The notes under the pieces: model-generated
Databases searched by the model: none
Told to the model about the DNA's origin: nothing
What the model saw: the letters and a program-made list of their open reading frames with translations, nothing else
From: an uncultured Prevotella sp.
Lineage (GTDB): Bacteria; Bacteroidota; Bacteroidia; Bacteroidales; Bacteroidaceae
Reading direction: 5' to 3'
Length of the DNA: 51,564 bases
NCBI GenBank assembly: GCA_947170725.1
Contig: CAMVUM010000023.1
Location: forward strand, 1-51,564
Made by a program: the position numbers and the translations under genes
Part shown: piece after piece, positions 35,485-44,247 of the stretch
Numbering within the stretch: position 1 is the first letter of the stretch
Layout of the letters: every line of letters begins with the position of its first letter

Positions 35485-38400
35485 TCAGACGATGTCTTCC
35501 GGAAGAATGAGTTGGTAGGTCTCTGCCGTAATCTGCGACGGAGACATAAGCGATACTCTGACCGACAACTGCTGTATTGTTGAATCAAGCATGTTGCGCA
35601 TCTCCCTGGCATTGCCGAAATCGGCCGTCTTGGTTACAGTCTTATGGAATATAACATCCATCAGTTTTGCCTCTGCAGCCGGAGATAATACATACTGTTC
35701 TTTTTCGGCCATTTGCTTGTATATGGCAAGCAATTCGTCTTCATTGTAATCATCAATGTGGATTCTATGTGTAAATCGACTTGACAGACCGGTGTTTAGC
35801 GCGAGGAAATCATCCATCTGTTCCCTATATCCGGCTGCGATAACCACAAACTTTCCACGGTCATCCTCCATCCGTTTCATAAGAGTCTCAACGGCCTCGT
35901 TGCCATAGGTATCATTCTCTCCGCCCAATGTATATGCCTCGTCAATGAAAAGTATTCCGCCCATAGCTTTATCGCACATTTTGTTCACTATCTTCGGTGT
36001 CTCTCCCATATATTTACCAACCAACGTGGCACGGCTGACCTCTATGACCTTGCTTGACGGCAGGATTTCCATGCTCTGCAACACTTCTCCCATCTTACGT
36101 GCTATCGTTGTCTTGCCCGTACCCGGATTACCGGTCAGCACAAAATTGACAACCATCTGCTGTACACGTCCTATCCCCTGCACAGAACGCTGTTTCATGA
36201 ACATGCTCTGCACAGCCAACCGTCTTATCATATCTTTCACCGACCGCATGCCGACAAACCCTTCCAGTTCGCCAAGCACCTCATCAAGCGGACGGGCACA
36301 TTCATTTTGAGGCACAGGCAGGTCTGCGATTGTAATCCGATAAATGTCTTTTTCCTGAAACTCCGGATTACCAATTTCCTTCATTAGTCTCTGGCTCTGC
36401 TTTTCCACTGCCTCATCAAATATGCGACGTACCTCACGGGCATTTCCGAAGTTCTTATCACGCCGCAAATACATCTGACTGAACAGACGGTTCACGCCAT
36501 GTTCTGTGTCTTCATCAACAGTGAAATGCTTTGTCCGGGCCATCTTTATGAATATTTCGGTCAGTTCATCCGCCGTATAGTCATCAAAGTGTATCGTCTG
36601 TGTGAAACGACTCTTCAAGCCTGGATTCGAGTCTATGAAGTCATGAATCTGATCCGTATATCCGGCAACGATACATACAAATTTCCCCCTGTCATCCTCC
36701 ATACGCTTCAATAGCGTATCTATTGCCTCACAACCAAAAGTATCATTGTCACCTGATTTCAACGTGTAAGCCTCATCTATGAAAAGTACACCGCCTATGG
36801 CAGAATCTATCAGTTGATTTGTCTTTATGGCTGTCTGACCACTATATCCGGCAACAAGTTTGCTTCTGTCGGCCTCCACTAACTGACCGCGGGAAAGAAT
36901 TCCGAGCGTACGGAATACCTCAGCCATAATCCGTGCAACCGTAGTCTTACCCGTTCCCGGACTTCCTGTGAACACATAATGCTTACCTTGGAAAGTTCCT
37001 GTATCACCGCGGTGTATCTGCAAGTTGAGAAACGCCGCCAAATTAGAGACTTCCTTTTTAACAGCATCCAATCCAACAAGGCCGTCAAACGGTTTCAGAC
37101 ATTCCGTATAGTCAACAGTCTTCGGAACTTCATACGGCACATCCTCCTCCTTGATAGTTATCAGTTCTTCATCTGTAAGTGTCTGAAGATTGTTCTTTTC
37201 CAATCGTCCAGCCTGCCTCTTGCATATTTTGTCAAACAGATGACGCATGGTCCTACCATTAGCAAAGTCCTTGTCACGACAGTCATACATTTCCTTTATC
37301 ATCTTTCTGATGAGCAAGCCGGCCGATTCTGAAACTATATATTTCTTATCTTCAGCAAACTTCAGTAATATCCGATATAGTTCATCAGGCGTATAATCTT
37401 CTATATTGAGGAAATAATTAAAACGGCTACGGAACCCGGGATTTATCCTGAACAGATTGTCCATCTCCATACGATAGCCGGCCGATATGACTACAAAGCG
37501 CCCACGGTCGTCCTCCATTCGCTTCATCAATTTTTCGAGAGCCTGCGTTCCTTGGCTGTCATTCTCTCCCGAACTGCTTACTGGTGCCAGCGTATAAGCC
37601 TCGTCAACAAACAATATACCTCCCATTGCCTTGTCACAAAGCCGGTCAACAAGTTTCGGTGTCTCTCCCTGATACGGACTCACCATTCCTGCGCGATCCG
37701 TCTCTATCACATGACCACTGTCAAGATAACCAATAGCAGCCAAAATCTCGCCCAGTTTGCGGGCGATGGTTGTCTTTCCTGTTCCTGGATTTCCGGTCAA
37801 AACGATATGCATACCCATTTTTTCCTTCGCTCCGAGACCACGTTCCACACGTTCCGAAACATTCTTCACAGCATATGCGATTTCCCTGACAGCACATTTG
37901 ACCTCATCCATTCCTATATATTGGTCCATATCTGCCAGAATATCATCCAAAGAGCGTTCCTCCGGGACATATCCGCGTATGTCTTCTTCTTCCACCTTAT
38001 GGACATCCGCACCACGGCTTATGAACGATGTGAATATGTCCTCAGCGACCTTAATGGCAAGATGGGCATAACCAAACGTATCATCCTTGGTTTTCACCTG
38101 CCATTTGAAATAACGGAGGAGTTTCTTTTCCGCTGCTTCCGAAAACATTGTGATGCCATACTTGTCATGCAACACGTTGCGGCAGATCTGACACAATTCC
38201 TTATATCCGGGCGACGGCAAGTCGAATCGGTATTTAAAGCGGTTGGCTACAGCCGGATTGTTGGCAAAGAAATCATCCAACCCCTTGTTCAGACCGGCAA
38301 TCATCACGATAGGGTCATCGCTCCATCCGTCCATCTCTACAAACAGTTTATCCAACGGATTTACCTGACTGGAATATCTGTCCGGCAGCAATTTCTGCAC

Positions 38401-38805
38401 GTTGTCGAAGAAAAGGATTCCTCCTTTTGCATCTTTTATATTGGAATCCCATTTATCGACAAAGCGCTGGAAATCCACAGCATCCACCTTTATCAATTTG
38501 GGCTTTTTTATTATATGATGCTGATGGAAGTAATCCCGTATGACCTCGGCAAGCATGGTCTTGCCCGTACCGGTTTCACCCATTATTATGGCATTTACGC
38601 TCAGTCGGACATTAGCCACATCCGTCCGTGAATGAAGATAAGTGTATGTTTCTACTACGGTTTTCAGTTGACGTTTCACTTCTTCAAGCCCCACCAGACT
38701 TTCAAGTACGGAATCCAATGCCAATGGCTTTCCACACCATCGGCAATACTTGGCTATGACACGATTATCCCTCTTGCAATGTTCACACTTCATATCTGAA
38801 CTCAC
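35485..38805 (-). CDS. Four-module CbxX/CfxQ-type AAA+ ATPase with zinc ribbon
   Basis: A 1106-residue ATPase. It starts with a zinc ribbon (CEHCKRDNRVIAKYCRWCG, 7-25), followed by four AAA+ modules. Walker A motifs are GETGTGKT (76-83), GNPGTGKT (338-345), GSPGTGKT (614-621) and GNPGTGKT (892-899). Modules 2-4 have full Walker B sequences (LFVDEAYTL, LFIDEAYTL twice) and the CbxX-style MEDDRG(K/R)FV strand. Module 1 has LFFDNVQ, with Asn in place of the catalytic Glu, so it may bind but not hydrolyse ATP. Related AAA proteins are rubisco activase CbbX, SpoVK and ESX EccA, which remodel protein complexes. Most family members have one to three modules. The kinase gene ends six bases upstream. 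Confidence 0.9.
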   Translation of the reverse strand: MSSDMKCEHCKRDNRVIAKYCRWCGKPLALDSVLESLVGLEEVKRQLKTVVETYTYLHSRTDVANVRLSVNAIIMGETGTGKTMLAEVIRDYFHQHHIIKKPKLIKVDAVDFQRFVDKWDSNIKDAKGGILFFDNVQKLLPDRYSSQVNPLDKLFVEMDGWSDDPIVMIAGLNKGLDDFFANNPAVANRFKYRFDLPSPGYKELCQICRNVLHDKYGITMFSEAAEKKLLRYFKWQVKTKDDTFGYAHLAIKVAEDIFTSFISRGADVHKVEEEDIRGYVPEERSLDDILADMDQYIGMDEVKCAVREIAYAVKNVSERVERGLGAKEKMGMHIVLTGNPGTGKTTIARKLGEILAAIGYLDSGHVIETDRAGMVSPYQGETPKLVDRLCDKAMGGILFVDEAYTLAPVSSSGENDSQGTQALEKLMKRMEDDRGRFVVISAGYRMEMDNLFRINPGFRSRFNYFLNIEDYTPDELYRILLKFAEDKKYIVSESAGLLIRKMIKEMYDCRDKDFANGRTMRHLFDKICKRQAGRLEKNNLQTLTDEELITIKEEDVPYEVPKTVDYTECLKPFDGLVGLDAVKKEVSNLAAFLNLQIHRGDTGTFQGKHYVFTGSPGTGKTTVARIMAEVFRTLGILSRGQLVEADRSKLVAGYSGQTAIKTNQLIDSAIGGVLFIDEAYTLKSGDNDTFGCEAIDTLLKRMEDDRGKFVCIVAGYTDQIHDFIDSNPGLKSRFTQTIHFDDYTADELTEIFIKMARTKHFTVDEDTEHGVNRLFSQMYLRRDKNFGNAREVRRIFDEAVEKQSQRLMKEIGNPEFQEKDIYRITIADLPVPQNECARPLDEVLGELEGFVGMRSVKDMIRRLAVQSMFMKQRSVQGIGRVQQMVVNFVLTGNPGTGKTTIARKMGEVLQSMEILPSSKVIEVSRATLVGKYMGETPKIVNKMCDKAMGGILFIDEAYTLGGENDTYGNEAVETLMKRMEDDRGKFVVIAAGYREQMDDFLALNTGLSSRFTHRIHIDDYNEDELLAIYKQMAEKEQYVLSPAAEAKLMDVIFHKTVTKTADFGNAREMRNMLDSTIQQLSVRVSLMSPSQITAETYQLILPEDIV

Positions 38806-38811
38806 TCCATA

Positions 38812-41793
38812 TTATGTTTTATAGGAACAACTGAGGGAGACCGCTGCCTGCCACTTGCTCTGTCCCGGCATATCCACATTGAGCAGTTTCGGGCTGTACA
38901 CCACCATTTCTATCACAAGCATTGCCACCATTAGCGTCCAAAGTACATAATGGAGCACTATCTCACCGGAAACGGAACGTATATGTTCCTGCGCATCATC
39001 AAGGACTCCAAACTTTGACCCTTTAAATCTATAGGACTTGGTCTTGAACGTATAGTAAAGCGGTTCTATCAATGTTGTCTTGACGTCATCTTTCAATATA
39101 TCTCCCATGAACCGGCTATCATCCATGGTGTCTTCACGGGAACGCGTCAGATGACAAATACCCATATATATGAGCGTCAGTACCACGATGACCGGTACAA
39201 ACAATACCGACCACTGCAATTCTATAAATCTCAGAAACATAATCGGTATTAGCGAAGTCAGGAAACCACCGGTTGCCCATAGACACGTCAGAAAAAAGCC
39301 ATAACCGCGAAAAAATGCTCTGGCACCAACTATCAAAGCCGATACGCCACCAACCGGAATACCGATGGCAAGCATGGAATGGGCTAACAGGCTGTCATGG
39401 TTTCCCACACCACACACAACCAATAATAACAGCCAGACTGCACAAAGGGTGTAAAAAGTCGTCTTCCAGAATGTCTCCTTGTTTTTTGCCTTTTTATATT
39501 CCCTGCGAACCTCGTCATACTTACGGGTCGTTTCCGTCTTTGCAGCTATAAATCTCTTATTATATGTCATCTGGGCATCATATTCTCCCAGCACAGTTAT
39601 CCAACGCTCCAGCATATACTCATAACTATATGCCTCACCGAAATCAGCATCTGGGTTTTCGTGATAGAATACAGACAGCCACTGCGTGAAATATCCCGAA
39701 CGTATTTCACTTCGTATGGCCGATCTATATTTATTGTCTATACAAAGCCCATCTGTAAGTACAGTTCCATCCTTCAATTCATAAGACGGGATAGCTCCGA
39801 GCATACGGCACATTCTGTATGAAGCTGTTCTCAGATCGTATGCCCCCAAACGTTCACGGTTCTCTATGCTGTCAAGGTCGAAACATCTCTGGGCTTCACC
39901 AATCTGTTCCATCCAGCCATGAAGACGGGCAAAATACTGGAAACGGCCGTCCCGGCTGCTATATTCCGTCATCTTTTCTGCAAAGCTCTCTTCATCCAGT
40001 TTCTGCCATTGAAGAAGTTGCCCGTTCATCAGCTCTCCGACCTTTTGCGGCGTATCGGCCTCACGGAGGTCATATGCCGCAGTTCGGTCTATATTATACA
40101 AAACCTTATATGCGAGTTGTTCCGAGTATGTCTTTTTCTCAGTCATTATCCTCAACGACTCACATGCCATGTCGTCCTCATGACTATACATCCACGACAG
40201 CAGGCGTCCGTCAGTCAGACTGTGCCACGCGTCGTCTGACATCCGTCCGTATCCAAAACAGCGCACGATTTCCTTCAACGTGAATGACGAATGTCCGGCT
40301 ATAAACGGAACACCAGGGTCCAACTCATAGACCACACGCATAACGGCACGCCGGCCGTCGGCCTCATCGTCGACAGAAGCAAAATATCCTCGCATCCTGT
40401 CTATGGCACACGACGTGTGAGTCTCCAGATACAGCCACAGCCGATCGTTTCTGTTGGAAAGTGCCGTGACATATTCATCGGCATTTTCCATCAAAGACAC
40501 TACGATTTCGCTCATTCCGCGCAGTTCGCGTCCTTTTATGTCTATGTAAGGATAGTCCGGTTCCATTGCATATACCGCTCCCATGAAACCGGCATGACGA
40601 TCTGCCGGATACCGGTTCTTCACAATGTCATCAACATATATGCTCAGTTTGCTGTTGCCACATTGTTCCAGCCATTCCGAAATCTTTCCACTGTAGAGAT
40701 AGCCGCAGGCCGTACGTTCATTGTCCAGAAGCAACGGTATGAGTTCTTTCACATTGTCGGCAACGAGATTGCGTTCCGGGTCGACAACGAAACTGCGATA
40801 TTGCAGATGCGGTGAAGTCATGTCCACCTGAGGCGATTCACCGAGAAACCACCTCTCCACTTCTTCGTATGTCCACCGGGCCTCCTGTTTTACAGCTGTC
40901 AGTCCCTGAATGATCATACGCACCCGCTCCGGAAGTTCACGAACGCCGTCAAGCCGTCCTTCGTTCTTCCGCTTCATCATGACACGCTCATTGTTTCCAA
41001 GCGGATTCTTACCAATCCACAACGTGAGCAACGTTATGCCGAGAGAATAGAAATCGGCGGCAGGCGAAATCTCAACCTCACCGTCAATGACATCGTTATA
41101 CATCTCCGGAGCGGCATACATCGGAGTACGTGCCTGCATTGTACGGTGAAGCCCTCCATAGCCTTCCATGACTGACGATATGCCGAAATCACCAAGCACC
41201 AGTTCCGTGTGTTCCTCATCACGGAAAAAGAAATTGCTTGGCTTTATGTCTTTATGTATCACCTTGTGCTTATGACAGCATGCCAATGCAGCGGCCGACT
41301 GAAGGGCAATTCGCCGGAAGGCGTTCATGTCTCCTTCCAGTTTATATGCCCCGAGCGTTCCACCGCGCAGATACTCCATCAGCTCATAGTAACGCTGACG
41401 GCCGTCGATATATATCTTGCCGAAATCATGGAGCCGGACAATCATATCAAACCTGATATTGGCCACAACCTGCAGCACGTCTTTCTTCAGACGCACATTC
41501 GGATAATAGAGTTTGAGCACATAGTCCAGACCGTCACAACTCACCAGAAACACCTGCGCCTCACCGGAAGTGTCGCTCAAGCTCTTGCGGCATACGTATG
41601 TCTGACCTCTCAGCACGAAATTTTCGGTCTGCCCGACAGCCAACGGCGATGCCGCTGACGCCGTAGTCGGCTTGTCGATTCTCAACGTGCGGTCCATATC
41701 TTCATCCGACATGGGGATACCTACAGTCGCATCACCACCAGTCGTCATGTCCATCCGTATCGTCAGTTCGTCATTGTCCATCTCACTTGTCAT
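38812..41793 (-). CDS. Membrane-anchored Ser/Thr protein kinase
   Basis: A 993-residue Hanks-type kinase. The first 55 residues are disordered, with TIRMD and RTLRID motifs. The kinase domain (about 60-320) has Lys94 (YVLKLYYP), Glu139 area (YYELMEYLRGG), the catalytic loop HKDIKPSN (180-187, HKD instead of HRD), DFG (202-204) and APE (228-230). The glycine loop is poorly kept (SDTSGEAQVF). A long middle region of about 450 residues has no recognised domain. Near the C-terminus are a coiled coil (ETTRKYDEVRREYKKAKNKE) and four or five membrane helices. It starts inside the end of the zinc-ribbon gene (11-base overlap), showing tight coupling. Confidence 0.9.
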   Translation of the reverse strand: MTSEMDNDELTIRMDMTTGGDATVGIPMSDEDMDRTLRIDKPTTASAASPLAVGQTENFVLRGQTYVCRKSLSDTSGEAQVFLVSCDGLDYVLKLYYPNVRLKKDVLQVVANIRFDMIVRLHDFGKIYIDGRQRYYELMEYLRGGTLGAYKLEGDMNAFRRIALQSAAALACCHKHKVIHKDIKPSNFFFRDEEHTELVLGDFGISSVMEGYGGLHRTMQARTPMYAAPEMYNDVIDGEVEISPAADFYSLGITLLTLWIGKNPLGNNERVMMKRKNEGRLDGVRELPERVRMIIQGLTAVKQEARWTYEEVERWFLGESPQVDMTSPHLQYRSFVVDPERNLVADNVKELIPLLLDNERTACGYLYSGKISEWLEQCGNSKLSIYVDDIVKNRYPADRHAGFMGAVYAMEPDYPYIDIKGRELRGMSEIVVSLMENADEYVTALSNRNDRLWLYLETHTSCAIDRMRGYFASVDDEADGRRAVMRVVYELDPGVPFIAGHSSFTLKEIVRCFGYGRMSDDAWHSLTDGRLLSWMYSHEDDMACESLRIMTEKKTYSEQLAYKVLYNIDRTAAYDLREADTPQKVGELMNGQLLQWQKLDEESFAEKMTEYSSRDGRFQYFARLHGWMEQIGEAQRCFDLDSIENRERLGAYDLRTASYRMCRMLGAIPSYELKDGTVLTDGLCIDNKYRSAIRSEIRSGYFTQWLSVFYHENPDADFGEAYSYEYMLERWITVLGEYDAQMTYNKRFIAAKTETTRKYDEVRREYKKAKNKETFWKTTFYTLCAVWLLLLVVCGVGNHDSLLAHSMLAIGIPVGGVSALIVGARAFFRGYGFFLTCLWATGGFLTSLIPIMFLRFIELQWSVLFVPVIVVLTLIYMGICHLTRSREDTMDDSRFMGDILKDDVKTTLIEPLYYTFKTKSYRFKGSKFGVLDDAQEHIRSVSGEIVLHYVLWTLMVAMLVIEMVVYSPKLLNVDMPGQSKWQAAVSLSCSYKT

Positions 41794-42649
41794 CTTTTAT
41801 TTGCTCCATACTGTTTTTCCCAAGCACAATCCACTTGCCGCCCATCTGCGGTTTGGCACATCCGCATGGACTGCTGTGCATGGCGTGCTTATAGTTGCAA
41901 AGCCAAGCCACTCTCAGCCCGGCCGGCCTACATGCCATGACATAATTGCGGGCTTTCACTGGCGAAACGTCCGGCTCTACATCCATCTGACTGAGCAGTC
42001 CGGACAGTTTGTCCATTATTTCCGCCTTACGCTTTTCGTGCTCTTCAGCCGTCATGCGTCCGGATTTCTGTTCCAAGACGACAGCCGGCTCCACGCCACG
42101 GTCCCGTGCCAGCAACTCAAGCACTCTCTGTCTCAGTATTTCCGTAGCGTTATCGTCCTCCACGTCTTGACTCGAAGTATATGGCAGTACACGCTCCAGA
42201 CGGGCAAGTTCCCGTGCATTGTCTACGATTTCATCATACAGAGGGCCTTGTCTGTATTTCCTGGCCATAGCCATAGCCTCATGTGTGAGTGGAGTTCCAC
42301 ACTGTTTGCAAAACGCGAAATGGTTCATAGTCTTACATACAGGACACTCAATACCGGCCTTTGGGCTACCGCACTCAGGACAGTATGCCGATGCCGCATC
42401 AACGCGCGTACCGCAAAACGAGCACACATCCGGATTTATATAATTGTGGCACGACTCACAATAGTCCGCACCCTCGTCTACCGTTGCACCACAGATTGGG
42501 CACACACCTCCATGCGCATCTTTCTTTTGTTGCGCTTGTGTCGTCTGCGGGAGAATAGCCTGCTCTGCTGGTTCCACCTCCAATATGGGCCGCAATGTCC
42601 GTTCTATATGATTAGTCTGTTCTAAGTTCGTAGTACTTTTATCTGTCAT
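41783..42649 (-). CDS. Multi-zinc-ribbon protein heading the kinase cluster
   Basis: A 288-residue cytoplasmic protein. I chose the ATG at 42647-42649 (MTDKSTTNLEQ) because a longer frame upstream covers the promoter and has no conserved features. The N-terminus has ERTLRPILEVE, sharing RTLR with the kinase. Residues about 48-125 form two double zinc ribbons: CPICG and CESC, CSFCG and CPECG, CPVC and CKQCG. A helical middle follows (MTAEEHEKRKAEIMDKLSGL), and a C-terminal part with CNYKHAMHSSPCGC near the end. It probably acts as a scaffold or substrate of the kinase (inference); no enzymatic motif is visible. Confidence 0.8.
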   Translation of the reverse strand: MTDKSTTNLEQTNHIERTLRPILEVEPAEQAILPQTTQAQQKKDAHGGVCPICGATVDEGADYCESCHNYINPDVCSFCGTRVDAASAYCPECGSPKAGIECPVCKTMNHFAFCKQCGTPLTHEAMAMARKYRQGPLYDEIVDNARELARLERVLPYTSSQDVEDDNATEILRQRVLELLARDRGVEPAVVLEQKSGRMTAEEHEKRKAEIMDKLSGLLSQMDVEPDVSPVKARNYVMACRPAGLRVAWLCNYKHAMHSSPCGCAKPQMGGKWIVLGKNSMEQIKDDK

Positions 42650-42679
42650 ATCGCTAAGCGTGTAATTTGCTTTACTTTG

Positions 42680-42687
42680 CAAAAGTA
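42680..42687 (-). promoter_or_regulatory. -7 box (TACTTTTG) of the kinase cluster
   Basis: The minus strand reads TACTTTTG 30 bases before the chosen start of the zinc-ribbon gene, matching TAnnTTTG. The -33 region is unclear. No other such box was noticed between the genes down to 30.3 kb, which supports one long transcript. Confidence 0.6.
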
Positions 42688-42797
42688 CGGAAAAATTTCC
42701 ACAACAGGGCGAAAATACTCTGTGAAATATCCATTTAGTCAAATCTTTCTTTTCCGTTATTTCCCATCTCCGTCTCACCGAATACGTAAAACGAAAA

Positions 42798-42840
42798 GCG
42801 GGAGTATCATCCGCACACGTCTGCACGGATGTACTCCCGC
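42798..42840 (-). terminator. Terminator of the surface-protein cluster
   Basis: GCGGGAGTATCATCCG (42798-42813) pairs with CGGATGTACTCCCGC (42826-42840) with one bulge. On the minus strand it lies after the last LRR gene and before the promoter of the kinase cluster; a T-rich stretch (the complement of AAAACG) follows the stem. Confidence 0.75.
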
Positions 42841-43037
42841 CAAATCTGATTCACTCACCCCCATCACTCGCCGGCCTGACCGTTTCCGGCATCAGGATTT
42901 GTGTTTTGTCTATCTCGCACTACAATCACGCTACATGCCGACAGAAAGGAAGCGGCAACCACATTACGGCCTATTATCAGGCCCGCCACGCCTTATATAT
43001 AACAAGGTGATGGCACCATTGTTGCTCGTCAGCAGCC

Positions 43038-44180
43038 TTATGGTTTCAGTTTGATTGCCTCGCTCGTTCCGTCCTCAAACCTGACAAACACCAACGACAT
43101 CGTTTTTAGGAGACGGTCGTTCAAGACGGCTTCTCTGGCATGAACATCCACGTCGTGCATCATCCGCCCGTTCAGGCTATAGCATTTTATATTGTCCATT
43201 CGTTTGGATGATTTGAGTTTGATGTTATCTCCCACTTTCTTCACAGACAGGCTTTCGCTGTTCGTGCGTGGTTGGTTTATTCCCAAATAACTAAGTCCAC
43301 TAAGTCCAATCATACAATTATCCCATCCTTCTGTTGTCTCATACATTCCCACACTTTCATCCGGGACATATACAGAATTATAATTGTTCCCTTTAAAGAC
43401 GTCCTCCCCTAATTTCGGAGGGGTTGAAGCTCTACATATCATATACCCAAGGGGATCACAATACAAACAGGTACGGGCAACCCATTCTAAATTGGCGAAA
43501 GCACGACTCCCTATAGAATCTATCCCTTCCGGCAAATCTATAAGTAAAGGATGTGTTCCCTCAAAAACATTGCCATATATTATTTTAGTTCCCGGAGGAA
43601 CCACAAAACCATATTCATGTGACACGAAATAAAGAATAGTTCCATCAGGCGAGAACAAAGCACCATCTTGTTGCTTTATAAAGTCGTTGCCTGATTCCGA
43701 TGTAACCGATACTCTTCTTACATCCTGTTCATCAACAGCATCCGAACAATATACGTTTTTTCCTAACGTGGGGAACTTGCCTGTCAATACGAAGTCACAA
43801 TAGTTTCTTCTAACACACAATCCATAATCTGATACATGCTTTAACGATGGTGGCAATATTACTTTCAATACATTCCCTGTGTAACTGTCGCCCCACTCGA
43901 AATCAAACGCATGTTCGGGCAGCATCTCTATATCCGCATCCCTGAGATTCAGCTCTACTATCTTTTTGAGCCGATTTGTACGTATGAAGGCATAATCCTC
44001 CTCCGCCATCGTTCCCGTTATCGTCAGATGCGTCACGCTGTTCTTCTGCTCTTCCGTGAGCAAATCCGTCAGGCGCTGTTCACCGACACAAACACTGACC
44101 CGCACTTCCGTTTGGGCTTTTACTACAGGAAGTACGTGTGTCAAAAATAACACTACAACAATAAATAACTTCTCTTTCAT
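43038..44180 (-). CDS. Secreted BspA-like LRR protein (paralogue 1)
   Basis: A 380-residue exported protein with a signal peptide (about 1-22, cleaved near VVKAQ). The first module (VRVSVCVGEQRLTDLLTEEQ to EEDYAFIR) is nearly shared with paralogue 2 at 49025. BspA-type LRR_5 repeats follow, for example LRDADIEMLPEHAF, LPPSLKHVSDYGL and LPEGIDSIGSRAFANL. The C-terminal 70 residues are beta-rich (IKCYSLNGRMMHDVD, then VFVRFEDGTSEAIKLKP) and resemble a T9SS sorting domain, though divergent. The protein is probably displayed at the cell surface. It is the last gene of the cluster, 67 bases after the C25 peptidase gene. Confidence 0.78.
   Translation of the reverse strand: MKEKLFIVVVLFLTHVLPVVKAQTEVRVSVCVGEQRLTDLLTEEQKNSVTHLTITGTMAEEDYAFIRTNRLKKIVELNLRDADIEMLPEHAFDFEWGDSYTGNVLKVILPPSLKHVSDYGLCVRRNYCDFVLTGKFPTLGKNVYCSDAVDEQDVRRVSVTSESGNDFIKQQDGALFSPDGTILYFVSHEYGFVVPPGTKIIYGNVFEGTHPLLIDLPEGIDSIGSRAFANLEWVARTCLYCDPLGYMICRASTPPKLGEDVFKGNNYNSVYVPDESVGMYETTEGWDNCMIGLSGLSYLGINQPRTNSESLSVKKVGDNIKLKSSKRMDNIKCYSLNGRMMHDVDVHAREAVLNDRLLKTMSLVFVRFEDGTSEAIKLKP
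43992..44101 (-). repeat. Duplicated 5' module shared by the two LRR genes
   Basis: These bases are about 85-90% identical by eye to 50022-50131, for example the shared CATCGTTCCCGTTATCGTCA. Both encode the module LLTEEQKN(S/T)VTHLTITGTM. Sequence outside this block diverges strongly apart from the last few codons. Confidence 0.75.
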
Positions 44181-44247
44181 ATTTATTAAAATTTAATGAC
44201 TAAATTACGAATACACTCACATATATATTTATTCTTTTATCAAAAGA

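Noticed and set aside
37552..38631. Long plus-strand frame (359 codons) opposite the AAA+ gene
   Set aside because: The minus strand carries four Walker A motifs in order; the plus-strand translation has no domain, start signal or composition of a real protein. It is an antisense shadow.
42650..42826. Upstream extension of the zinc-ribbon gene by 59 codons
   Set aside because: The extension runs through the TACTTTTG promoter box and part of a terminator stem and has no conserved feature.
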